Below are positions 52,375 through 62,090 of a DNA stretch of 64,000 nucleotides, piece after piece. Positions within the stretch are counted from its first letter, which is position 1, and each line of letters begins with the position of its first letter. The position numbers and the translations under genes were made by a program. The stretch covers positions 1-64,000 of the forward strand of contig NZ_JBHSRF010000016.1 in the NCBI RefSeq assembly GCF_042658925.1. The letters run 5' to 3'. Under the pieces are notes generated by a model. It did no database searches and had not been told where the DNA came from. It worked only from the letters and a program-made list of their open reading frames with translations. The stretch comes from Sphaerisporangium aureirubrum (GTDB taxonomy: Bacteria > Actinomycetota > Actinomycetes > Streptosporangiales > Streptosporangiaceae).

Positions 52375-53103
52375 GTGAGCTCAGGTCAGCAGTTGCGGGA
52401 CAGGCGGTCCAGGCGGGACGAGAACCAGCCCCCCCCGCCGCCACCACGCGGGCGCGCCCGCAGTGGCTCCCTGCTGACCCCGAAGCGAATCGCGGTCATC
52501 GGCCTGACGCTGGCCGTACTGGCCGGAATGGGCGCCTACGCGATCAAGACGATGAAAGACAACGCCGCGGCACCCAAGGACGGCATCACCCTGCCCGAAC
52601 TGGCCCGCATGCTGGACAACCCTCTGGCACCCGACCCCGAGACCGACGCCTTGAAGGCCGCCGCCGCGCAGGCCCAGCGCGCACAGGCCATCAAGGCAGC
52701 TCGCGAGAAGAAGCCCGACTTCGATCCCGTCAAGATCGTCAGAAAGGCCCCCGGCGGCGCCGGCTTCGACCCCGCGAACTTCCCCCCCGGTTCCCGCCCC
52801 AACCCCGGCAGCAACAAGGCACTAGGCCAGAAGATGGCCGCCGCCAAGGGCTGGTCAGGCGAGTGGGGCTGCCTGGAGAAGCTCTGGGACAAGGAAAGCC
52901 ACTGGAACGAACGAGCGATGAACCGCAGCAGCGGCGCCTACGGCATCCCCCAAGCACTGCCCGGAAGCAAAATGGCCAGCGCCGGCAGCGACTGGCAGGT
53001 AAACGCCGCCACCCAAATCAAGTGGGGCCTCGGCTACATCGCCGCCCGCTACAAGTCCCCGTGCGGCGCCTGGGCCCACTCCCAGTCCGTCGGCTGGTAC
53101 TGA
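52375..53103 (+). CDS. Lytic transglycosylase-like domain protein, membrane anchored
   Basis: A 242-residue protein: Arg/Pro-rich cytoplasmic start, transmembrane helix (RIAVIGLTLAVLAGMGAYAI, 38-57), Ala/Lys/Pro-rich extracytoplasmic spacer, and a C-terminal transglycosylase/aggregation-factor-type domain. That domain has CLEKLWDKESHWNERAMNRS (catalytic Glu in KESHWN), SGAYGIPQALPGSKMASAGS and QIKWGLGYIAARYKSPCGAW. It probably cleaves or binds peptidoglycan. Two cysteines in the domain could form a disulfide. The start is GTG at 52375. It is followed by nearly 1 kb of repeats. Confidence 0.88.
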   Translation: MSSGQQLRDRRSRRDENQPPPPPPRGRARSGSLLTPKRIAVIGLTLAVLAGMGAYAIKTMKDNAAAPKDGITLPELARMLDNPLAPDPETDALKAAAAQAQRAQAIKAAREKKPDFDPVKIVRKAPGGAGFDPANFPPGSRPNPGSNKALGQKMAAAKGWSGEWGCLEKLWDKESHWNERAMNRSSGAYGIPQALPGSKMASAGSDWQVNAATQIKWGLGYIAARYKSPCGAWAHSQSVGWY

Positions 53104-53166
53104 CCCCACTCCCCTAGTCGACCGGCGAGCCAAGACGTGATCGCCGCCGCCTGAGGCGCCCACGGA

Positions 53167-53760
53167 CACCGGCTGCCCGCTGTACACCGGCTGCCCGCTG
53201 TACACCGGCTTGCCCGCCGTGCGGCGGCGCCGCGAAGCCCCGGCGCGGGGAAGCGTCGTCGCCTCGTCGGGGCTCGTCTAATCGGCGCCGGGTCGGTGGG
53301 ACGTGGTACGGCGAAAACGGCGCCGCCGTACGGCGGAACACCGGCCTCACGGAACGCGTCACGGTGGCGCAGGATGAGCCCGGCAGGCTCGGGGGTGCGG
53401 GGGGTGTCCCCCGCAGGACAACAGCCCTAGCGCCTCCCGCGCGGAGCGCCGTCCGCGAGGACCATGTCCGTGGGCGTCCACGGACATCGGGTTGCCCGCC
53501 GTATGGCGCCACCGCCACGAAGCCCCGGCGCCGCGAAGCGTCGTCGCCTCGTCGGGGCTCGTCTAATCGGCGCCGAGACGGTGGGACGTGGTACGGCGAA
53601 AACGGCGCCGCCGTACGGCGGAACACCGGCCTCACGGAACGCGTCACGGCGGCGCAGGTGAGCCCGGCAGGCTCGGGGGTGCGGGGGTGTCCCCCGCATG
53701 AGCACAGCCCTTGCGCCTCCCGCGCGGAGCGCGTCCTCCCGCGAGGACCATTTCCCGGGA
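53167..53760. repeat. Tandem 285-bp composite repeat (two copies)
   Basis: Two direct copies, offset by 285 bp (marker GAAGCCCCGGCG at 53234 and 53519). Each runs through GTCGTCGCCTCGTCGGGGCT, the palindromic core (53283-53343 and 53568-53632: GTACGGCGAAAACGGCGCC, GCCGTACGGCGG), GAGCCCGGCAGGCTCGGGGG, a G5/C5 hairpin, ACAGCCCT and CGAGGACCAT. The same ordered modules occur inverted at 41053-41240. The array is preceded at 53167-53210 by an 18-bp tandem repeat (ACCGGCTGCCCGCTGTAC). The 927-bp gap 53104-54030 holds no supported gene. Confidence 0.9.
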
Positions 53761-53778
53761 GGGCCGGCACGCACGGGT

Positions 53779-53920
53779 TTGCCGCCGTAAGGCGGCTTCC
53801 CGGGGGCGGCACGCGCGAGCTTGCCGCCGTAGAGCGGCTTCCCAGGGGCCGACACGCGCGAGTTTGCCGCCGTAGGGCGGCCTCCCGGGGGCCGGCACGA
53901 GGGGGTTTGCCGCCGTAGGG
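53779..53920. repeat. 42/43-bp tandem repeat
   Basis: TTGCCGCCGTARGGCGGCYT starts at 53779, 53821, 53864 and (partial) 53907, with periods 42, 43 and 43 bp. Each unit contains the stem GCCGCC/GGCGGC. It follows directly on the 285-bp composite repeats; a degenerate palindromic core (GGCGTAC, CGGCGCCGG) ends the region at 53931-53970. Confidence 0.9.
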
Positions 53921-54030
53921 CCGTGCTGGGTTCGGCGTACAGCGTCCCGCTGCCTCGGCGCCGGTGGGGGCCGAGGTGGCGGGACGCTGGGGGCCTGTGG
54001 GTCGGAGGCCGGTGGTTGTTGGTGGGGTGG

Positions 54031-55365
54031 TTAGACGGTGATGTCTTCCAGCATTTCGGTTACCAGGGCGGCGATTGGGGAGCGTTCGGAGCGGGTCAGG
54101 GTTATGTGGGCGAAGAGTGGGTGGCCCTTGAGTTTCTCGACTACGGCCACTACGCCGTCGTGGCGGCCCACTCTCAGGTTGTCGCGCTGGGCGATGTCGT
54201 GGGTGAGGACCACCCGGGAGTTGGCGCCGATCCGGGAGAGGACCGTCAGGAGGACGCCACGTTCCAGGGACTGGGCCTCGTCGACGATCACGAAGGCGTC
54301 GTGGAGGGAGCGGCCGCGGATGTGGGTCAGGGGGAGGACTTCCAGCATGCCGCGGTCGAGGACCTCCTCGATCACTTCGGGGGTGGTCACGGCGCCGAGG
54401 GTGTCGTAGACGGCCTGGGCCCAGGGGCCCATCTTCTCGTTCTCCGAGCCGGGGAGGTAGCCGAGTTCCTGGCCGCCGACGGCGTACAGGGGGCGGAAGA
54501 CGATGACCTTGCGGTGCTGGCGGCGCTCCAGGACGGCCTCCAGGCCGGCGCACAACGCCAGGGCGGACTTGCCGGTGCCGGCGCGGCCGCCGAGGGAGAC
54601 GATGCCCACCTCGGGGTCCATCAGGAGTTCCAGGGCGATGCGCTGCTCGGCGGAGCGGCCGTGCAGGCCGAAGACCTCGCGGTCGCCGCGGACCAGGCGG
54701 ACCGACTTGTCGGGGAGCACCCGGCCGAGGGCCGAGCCGCGGGTGGACAGCAGCCGCAGGCCGGTGTGGGTGGGCAGTTCGCGAGCCTCCTCGAGCTCGA
54801 CGGTGCCGCCGTCGAAGAGGGCCCCCACGTCCTCGGTGGTCACCTGCAGCTCGGCCATACCGGTCCAGCCGGACTCCACGACGAGGTCGGCGCGGTACTC
54901 CTCGGCGGCCAGGCCGATCGAGGCCGCCTTGACCCGCATCGGCAGGTCCTTGGACACCAGCACCACGTCACACCCCTCGGCCGCCAGCGAGCGCGCCACG
55001 GTGAGGATGCGGGTGTCGTTGTCGCCGAGCCGGAAACCGGCCGGCAGGATCGCGGGATCGCTGTGGTTGAGCTCTACCCTGATGGTCCCCTCGCCTATGG
55101 GCATTGGCTCGTCCAGCCTGCCGTGCCGTACACGAAGGTCGTCGAGGAAGCGAAGCGCCTTCCTGGCGAAGTACCCCAGCTCAGGATGGTGCCGCTTTGC
55201 CTCCAGTTCCGTGATGACGACGATCGGTAGTACTACCTCGTGTTCGGCGAAGCGGCCCATCGCCGCCGGGTCGGCCAGGAGGACAGAGGTGTCCACAATG
55301 TACGTGCGCTTGGCCGGCGTGCCACCGCGCGAGGTTGTGGACGAATTGCTAGAGGACACTGCCAC
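54031..55365 (-). CDS. PhoH-family protein with N-terminal PIN domain (PhoH2 type)
   Basis: A 444-residue two-domain protein. The N-terminal PIN ribonuclease domain (about 18-155) has acidic residues in TYIVDTSVLLADP, ITELEAKRHH and LGDNDTRILTVA. The C-terminal PhoH ATPase domain has Walker A VSLGGRAGTGKSALALCAG near 257, FRPLYAVGGQELGYLPGSEN and Walker B FVIVDEAQSLERGVL near 345, with SRVVLTHDIAQRDN as the third motif. Mycobacterial PhoH2 is an RNA helicase/RNase. The GTG at 55365 follows GGGGGAGA; a GTG two codons later is possible. It is transcribed leftward, like the prenyl synthase upstream. Confidence 0.93.
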   Translation of the reverse strand: MAVSSSNSSTTSRGGTPAKRTYIVDTSVLLADPAAMGRFAEHEVVLPIVVITELEAKRHHPELGYFARKALRFLDDLRVRHGRLDEPMPIGEGTIRVELNHSDPAILPAGFRLGDNDTRILTVARSLAAEGCDVVLVSKDLPMRVKAASIGLAAEEYRADLVVESGWTGMAELQVTTEDVGALFDGGTVELEEARELPTHTGLRLLSTRGSALGRVLPDKSVRLVRGDREVFGLHGRSAEQRIALELLMDPEVGIVSLGGRAGTGKSALALCAGLEAVLERRQHRKVIVFRPLYAVGGQELGYLPGSENEKMGPWAQAVYDTLGAVTTPEVIEEVLDRGMLEVLPLTHIRGRSLHDAFVIVDEAQSLERGVLLTVLSRIGANSRVVLTHDIAQRDNLRVGRHDGVVAVVEKLKGHPLFAHITLTRSERSPIAALVTEMLEDITV

Positions 55366-55611
55366 GCGTTCTCCCCCGGGCGCCAGAGTGCAGCGCCCTG
55401 CCAGATGAGGTGGTGAACGGACCGGGACCGGTACCCCACCCCCACCCGCACGAGGCGGCGCCGGTGCCCGGCCCTCCTCGCACGCGTGCGACGCAAGGAC
55501 GGACCCTTTCCCGAAGTAGGCCGAAGGAACTGCCTACTACTTACGGTACGTCGTGGACTCCCCCTACCCAACAGCCCGAGCATGGCGAGGTAGGGGTGTT
55601 CACAAGGAGTT

Positions 55612-56373
55612 TCAGTTGCCGTACCGCCGGTGCCGCGCGGCGTAGGACCGGAGAGCCCGCAGAAAGTCGACTTTGCGGAAGTCAGGCCAGTAGGCCTCGC
55701 AGAAGTAGAACTCGGAGTGGGCGCTCTGCCAGAGCAGGAATCCGGAGAGCCGCTGCTCTCCCGAAGCCCGGATGATGAGATCCGGGTCGGGGAGGCCGCG
55801 CGTGTAGAGATGCTCCGCGATGTGCTCCACGTCGAGGACTTCGACAAGCTCCTCGATGCTCGCGCCCTTGCTGGCGTGCTCCTGGAGGAGGGAGCGCACC
55901 GCATCAGCGATCTCACGCCTTCCTCCATACCCAACCGCAACGTTCACAATCAGCCCAGGCCGCCGTGATGTCACTTCTTTCGCATCTTTAAGGATTCGGG
56001 CCGTACGATCGGGCAAAAGGTCCAGAGCGCCCATCGTGTTCACATGCCAGCCGCCGGCGACCAGGCCCAGGACCGTGTCCTCGATGATCTCCATGAGCGG
56101 GTCGAGCTCTTCCTTGGGGCGGGTGAGGTTGTCGCTGGACAGCAGCCACACCGTGACGACCTCGACTCCGGCCTCCCTGCACCACAGCAGGAGCTCGGAG
56201 ATCTTCTCCCCGCCCTTCTGGTGGCCGTGGCTGACGTCGCGCAGCCCCATGGCCCTCGCCCAGCGGCGGTTGCCGTCCACGATGACGCCGACGTGCCGCG
56301 GGATCTGGTCGGTGGACAGCTTGGCCTCGAGCCTGCGCTCGTACAGCCGGTACAGGAGATCGCGCGCGCCCAT
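55612..56373 (-). CDS. Z-type isoprenyl diphosphate synthase (UppS family)
   Basis: A 253-residue cis-prenyltransferase. Conserved regions are HVGVIVDGNRRWARAMGL (Asp of region I near residue 33), HGHQKGGEKISELLLWC, WLLSSDNLTRPKEEL, VNVAVGYGGRREIADAVRSL and LIIRASGEQRLSGFLLWQSA with HSEFYFCEAYWPDF (region V). The ATG at 56373 is followed by MGARDLLYRLYERRL. Its neighbourhood (PhoH, mca, greA nearby) resembles M. tuberculosis Rv1086, a short-chain Z,E-farnesyl diphosphate synthase, rather than decaprenyl synthase Rv2361c. Product length is therefore inferred to be short but is not proven. IspH in this window makes its precursors. Confidence 0.92.
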   Translation of the reverse strand: MGARDLLYRLYERRLEAKLSTDQIPRHVGVIVDGNRRWARAMGLRDVSHGHQKGGEKISELLLWCREAGVEVVTVWLLSSDNLTRPKEELDPLMEIIEDTVLGLVAGGWHVNTMGALDLLPDRTARILKDAKEVTSRRPGLIVNVAVGYGGRREIADAVRSLLQEHASKGASIEELVEVLDVEHIAEHLYTRGLPDPDLIIRASGEQRLSGFLLWQSAHSEFYFCEAYWPDFRKVDFLRALRSYAARHRRYGN

Positions 56374-56540
56374 GGAGGCCTCCCCTTCGCGCCCCTCACT
56401 CCAGGGCGTAGACACCCCCGCAATTATCCCGCCCCCGGAGTGTGCCCGCCCCCTCGGCGAGGTTGCCGTTACGTCCCGACATGGGGACCGGAAGGTGACA
56501 TACGGCCGACGCCCATCCTGCGGGCGCCGGCCTCTCGTCC

Positions 56541-58343
<1,803 letters not shown>

Positions 58344-58708
58344 GGGGCCGGCTCCTTACTCTCAGGCCAGTCATCATTAACGACATACGGTCCTGAATCC
58401 AATTGGCGTAGACCAGTCAATGAAACGCGGGTTCAAGAGCCCTTCAAAAGAGAAGATCTGCGCCCGATATTTCAGTCCTGTTTCCCGCGTGTGAATTCAG
58501 GATACCGCCACGACCCCTGCCCGCCACCCGCCCAGGGGGCGTCGTCGCAGGCAGAGGCCGTGATGGTCCGTCGGAGTTTACCCATATTTGGCGGAGATAA
58601 AAGAAGGCGACCCGACCGCCCGGGTGCCGGGTGATCGGGTCGCGGATAGAGATTGGTATAGGCCAATTCGAATGGTCTAGGCCGGTTCAATGAATGGTTT
58701 AAACCAAT
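58344..58708. other. AT-rich intergenic region upstream of pckG
   Basis: 365 bp without a convincing gene. GC content drops markedly at 58380-58460 and 58600-58710. The latter contains several related words (GGCCAATTCGAATGG, GGCCGGTTCAATGAATGG, AAACCAATTCAC), possibly degenerate repeats or binding sites. The pckG promoter should be near 58360-58420, but no clear -35/-10 pair was assigned. Confidence 0.45.
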
Positions 58709-59230
58709 TCACGAAGGGAGATCCGGCCCCTCGGAACGCACTCGATCGACCTGTTGGAGAGCATCCCGCAGGTCAGCGAGCCACGTGTCGGTGTGACTGC
58801 CCACCAGACGCACGCACCAGGCGAGCGCGTCGCTACGGCTGCGCGCGACCCCCGCCGCCACCAAGGTGTCCAGCACGCGCCGCTCGGGCTGCCGCAGCCG
58901 GGTCATCACCGGGATGGAGAGCGTGGTGAACATCACTGTCTCGTCGTCACACAGCACTCCCCAGGAGACCTTCCGCCGGTAGCGGTGCTCGGCCTCCCGC
59001 GCGATCTCGATCCGCCGTTCCCGGGTCTCCTCCCGGAACCGCTGCACATGCCCGTCGATCAGCGCGGCCCGCTCCCCGCCGGAGGTCTCCGCCGCCGAGT
59101 CCGGCACGGGGATGGGCACGATGATCGCGATCTCCTCGCGATCGAGGACGACCTGCGGCGTCTCGGTGAACCAGTCGGAAGGCAACCGCCCGGTGAACCA
59201 CGAGGTGATGATCGATTCATCTTTATCCAT
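58709..59230 (-). CDS. Conserved actinobacterial protein of unknown function
   Basis: A 173-residue soluble protein. It starts MDKDESIITSWFTGRLPSDW, then QVVLDREEIAIIVPIP, a charged helix RFREETRERRIEIAREAEHR, VSWGVLCDDETVMFTTLSIP, and a helical C-terminus VMTRLRQPERRVLDTLVAAG, VARSRSDALAWCVRLVGSHT. The C-terminal part resembles ribbon-helix-helix-like accessory segments seen in related hypothetical proteins. I recall similar proteins across actinomycetes but no function. The ATG at 59230 is set in an AT-rich upstream region. It is an isolated gene. Confidence 0.72.
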   Translation of the reverse strand: MDKDESIITSWFTGRLPSDWFTETPQVVLDREEIAIIVPIPVPDSAAETSGGERAALIDGHVQRFREETRERRIEIAREAEHRYRRKVSWGVLCDDETVMFTTLSIPVMTRLRQPERRVLDTLVAAGVARSRSDALAWCVRLVGSHTDTWLADLRDALQQVDRVRSEGPDLPS

Positions 59231-59343
59231 GTAATGATGATTACACTACTGAGAGTGCAGCACAAGCCACGATGTACGTGCGGAAACACCCGGCGGGGCG
59301 TGAGGATGTCAGGCCGGACGGAGCGGAGCCTGTGGTGTGAGGG

Positions 59344-60672
59344 TCAGCGGGCCTGGGCCGCGGCCCAGGGGCTCACGCGGACCACGCCGGCCAGGTTCCT
59401 GGTGTTTATGGGGGCGATTTTTACCACGTCGCCGGTCCGGGGGGCGTGGAGCATTTTGCCGTTGCCCCAATAGATCGCCACATGGGAGATGTAGCCAGGA
59501 TTGGTGGGGTCGCTACGCCAGAAAAGCAAATCGCCGGGCTGGGCTTGGGCCAGCGGGACCTGGGGGCCGGTGACCCATTGCTGGTGGGTCACGCGGGGCA
59601 TGCGGACGCCTGCCTGGCCGAAGGCCCACTGGACCAGGCCGGAGCAGTCGAAGGTGTCGGGGCCTTCGGCTCCCCAGACGTAGGGGCGGCCCAGTTTGCT
59701 CGCGGCGGCGGTGAGGGCCACCCGCAGCTGGTCGGGGGTCATGAAGGAGCCGGTGGGCCAGGAGCGGTTCTGCTGGACCGGCGGGGGGAGCACGGGGTTG
59801 ATCAGGGCGACCTGGCTGCCCTTCGGGAGGACCTTGAGCAGGCGGGTGCGCAGGGAGCGGGAGTCGACGCCGGGGGCGCTGACCACCAGCGCGTTGCGTT
59901 CCGGCATGCCGAGGGAGCGGCCCACGTCCCTGGCCACGACCGCATTGATCAGGCCCATGCCCATGGTGGCGTACGCCCCGACGCGCAGCTTGCGGCTGCC
60001 CGCGTCCAGGGTGGACCCGAGGGCCACCCCGCCGTCGGTGCCCAGCGTGAACGACACCGCCACGTCGCCGGCGGCCACGCCGTTCCACAGCGCGTCGGAC
60101 CGGGCGGTGGACCGTGGGGTGTAGGCGCGGAACGTCGAGGGGTCGACGCCCATGGTCTGCACGCGCTTGCCGCTCATCATGACGTCCGCGGCACCGACGA
60201 TCTCGACGGCGCGCACGCCCTTGCGGGCCCGGACCGCGCGGACCACCGCGGCGGACAGGTTCCGTGGCGCCACCACGAACAGGTGGGGCTTGCGCGGCGT
60301 GGACAGCGGCGCGACGCCGGCGGGCGCGGTGGGCCGCGGCAGCTCACCGGTGGCCGCGACGTACCCGGTGTCCGGCTTGGCCGCGGGACGGCGGACCGCG
60401 GCGCCCGCCTCGGGGCGGTGCGCCTCGAGGTCGCCGAGCACCATCAGGTCGGCCGAGACGACCGCGACCAGGGCCACCGCCACGGCGGGGACCACGCGGC
60501 GCAGCAACTGGGACGAGGACCGGCGGCGCGAGCGGCGGGGGGGAACCGGGCGGAAGGCGAGGTCGCGGCGCACCTCGGACAGAGCGCCGCCGAGCCGGCC
60601 GCGCACGTCGGTGAGGCTGCGGGAAAGGCCCTCTCGGACGACGGTTGCGTCACGCGGTCGCCGATCGAGCAC
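59344..60672 (-). CDS. NlpC/P60 family cell-wall hydrolase
   Basis: A 442-residue protein: basic cytoplasmic N-terminus, transmembrane/signal helix (VVPAVAVALVAVVSADLMVL, about 60-79), a linker, a middle domain of about 170 residues, and the C-terminal NlpC/P60 domain. Catalytic Cys is in GPDTFDCSGLVQWAFGQAGV, His in GYISHVAIYWGNGKMLHA, with PGDLLFWRSD between. The enzyme would cut the D-Glu-meso-DAP bond of peptidoglycan stems. The GTG at 60672 is favoured (AAGGGG 5 nt upstream); GTG at 60699 is an alternative. The longer open frame to 60888 passes through the greA terminator and is rejected. Confidence 0.88.
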   Translation of the reverse strand: MLDRRPRDATVVREGLSRSLTDVRGRLGGALSEVRRDLAFRPVPPRRSRRRSSSQLLRRVVPAVAVALVAVVSADLMVLGDLEAHRPEAGAAVRRPAAKPDTGYVAATGELPRPTAPAGVAPLSTPRKPHLFVVAPRNLSAAVVRAVRARKGVRAVEIVGAADVMMSGKRVQTMGVDPSTFRAYTPRSTARSDALWNGVAAGDVAVSFTLGTDGGVALGSTLDAGSRKLRVGAYATMGMGLINAVVARDVGRSLGMPERNALVVSAPGVDSRSLRTRLLKVLPKGSQVALINPVLPPPVQQNRSWPTGSFMTPDQLRVALTAAASKLGRPYVWGAEGPDTFDCSGLVQWAFGQAGVRMPRVTHQQWVTGPQVPLAQAQPGDLLFWRSDPTNPGYISHVAIYWGNGKMLHAPRTGDVVKIAPINTRNLAGVVRVSPWAAAQAR

Positions 60673-60851
60673 GTCCACCCCTTCCACGGCGCCTGTCACC
60701 GTTCGTCGCCCACGGACCCCTGTGGCACCGTGCGGACCACAGACGAGGGTGCCGTACGCCGCGCGGTCCCGTCCACCCGCGCGCCATCCCCGATGCCGTC
60801 GATTCTCGCGAAGTTCGCGGCCGATGTCCGACGTTCGCCCAGAACAGCCGC

Positions 60852-60880
60852 GATCCGCCGGAGCCGGGCTCCGGCGGATC
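60852..60880 (-). terminator. Terminator hairpin downstream of greA
   Basis: GATCCGCCGGAG and CTCCGGCGGATC form a perfect 12-bp stem closing on CCGGG, 46 bp after the greA stop. The 254-bp gap 60673-60926 otherwise holds the promoter region of the NlpC/P60 gene. Confidence 0.8.
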
Positions 60881-60926
60881 GGGGTCACATTCGTGTGGCG
60901 GACGCGTCAGGCCCGGCGCGCGGGGA

Positions 60927-61427
60927 TCAGCCTCCGATGTAGGGCACCGCTTCGAGGATCTCGACGGTGTTCTGCCGGCCGTTGGGCAGCGTGTAGGTGG
61001 CGCGCTCTCCGATCTTCTTGCCGTTGATCGCGGCGCCGAGCGGGGATCGGGGCGAGTACACGTCGATCGGCGAGCCGCTCTCCTCGCGGGAGGCGAGCAG
61101 GAAGGTGACCTCGTCGTCGTCGCCGTCGAAGCGGATGGTGACCGTCATGCCGGGTCCCACCACCCCCTCGGTACGCGGAGCCTCGCCGACGCGCGCCTGC
61201 TCAAGGAGCTGGCGGAGCTGGAGGATGCGGCCCTCCATCTTGCCCTGCTCTTCCTTGGCGGCGTGGTAGCCGCCGTTCTCCTTGAGGTCGCCCTCCTCGC
61301 GGGCGGCTTCGATCTTCTTGGCGATGTCGACGCGCCCGGGCCCCGAGAGATACTCGAATTCCGCCTTCAAGCGGTCGTACGCCTCCTGCGTCAGCCAGGT
61401 GACGTTCTCGTCGCGGGAGTCGACCAC
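60927..61427 (-). CDS. greA: Transcription elongation factor GreA
   Basis: A 166-residue GreA that stimulates transcript cleavage by backtracked RNA polymerase. The N-terminal coiled coil (WLTQEAYDRLKAEFEYL ... AAREEGDLKENGGYHAAKEE) carries the acidic tip with Asp and Glu. The C-terminal domain has YSPRSPLGAAINGKKIGERA. The GTG at 61427 follows GGAGAACC. A strong hairpin terminates the transcript. It is separated by 89 bp from the upstream DUF4307 gene and may be in one operon with it. Confidence 0.97.
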   Translation of the reverse strand: MVDSRDENVTWLTQEAYDRLKAEFEYLSGPGRVDIAKKIEAAREEGDLKENGGYHAAKEEQGKMEGRILQLRQLLEQARVGEAPRTEGVVGPGMTVTIRFDGDDDEVTFLLASREESGSPIDVYSPRSPLGAAINGKKIGERATYTLPNGRQNTVEILEAVPYIGG

Positions 61428-61516
61428 GGGTTCTCCTTGCGTACTCGTGAGAGTTGCGAGCGTCCGAATTCCGGGAGACTAACAAATTAACCCGATCGAA
61501 CGCTTTCCCAAAAGTC

Positions 61517-61954
61517 TTATTGTACGAGATAGCAGTACTGCACGTGGCCCGATGCGGCGGGCGCGCTCGTCCGCAGTCGCTCGGTGAGCTGAACCGTGGA
61601 CGCCCCCACAGGGATCGTGACGTCCTTGGCGCCCACCTCGGCCTGCCGGGTGTCCATGGCGCGCAGCCTGCACACGGCCGCGCGATCCTCCGGCTTGCTC
61701 ACCTGGAAGGTTATCGTGATCGAGCCCGGTCCGCCCAACTCGAAGGTGATCACCTGGCTGAGGGCCTGGGGATTGCCCCGGGCGGACATCATGACGTAGC
61801 CCCAGCCGGCCATCGCGACGGCCACGACCACGCCGACGACCACGAGCACGACGAGCCGCGCCGACCGCCCGAGCAGCCCCCCGCGCTCCGTAAGATCGGG
61901 CACGGGGCCGAGAACCGGCTGGTCGAGGCGTGCGCCACCAGCACTATCGGTCAT
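61517..61954 (-). CDS. DUF4307 single-pass membrane protein
   Basis: A 145-residue protein with a short cytoplasmic N-terminus, one transmembrane helix (LVVLVVVGVVVAVAMAGWGY, about 34-53) and an extracytoplasmic beta-rich domain (ITFELGGPGSITITFQVSKP, DRAAVCRLRAMDTRQAEVGA, VQLTERLRTSAPAASGHVQY). This is the DUF4307 family that neighbours greA and mca in actinobacteria (Rv1081c-like from memory). Two cysteines (in VCRL and YCYLV) could form a disulfide. The ATG at 61954 is divergent from mca. Function unknown. Confidence 0.82.
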   Translation of the reverse strand: MTDSAGGARLDQPVLGPVPDLTERGGLLGRSARLVVLVVVGVVVAVAMAGWGYVMMSARGNPQALSQVITFELGGPGSITITFQVSKPEDRAAVCRLRAMDTRQAEVGAKDVTIPVGASTVQLTERLRTSAPAASGHVQYCYLVQ

Positions 61955-62090
61955 GGAGGAATCTCCCAGCGGTCGCTCGTCGTTGCACGACACAATTGTC
62001 CCCCGCGGGGGCCCCGCCCTCCGCCCCACCCCTGAGCGAACCGACCTCCCCGGGCCAGACCCGGGGAAAAACGAGGAGACACCGAAAGCC

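Noticed and set aside
53114..54553. 479-codon minus-strand frame across the 53-kb repeats
   Set aside because: Its sequence is created by the tandem DNA repeats and by antisense phoH; it has no domains and the wrong amino-acid make-up.
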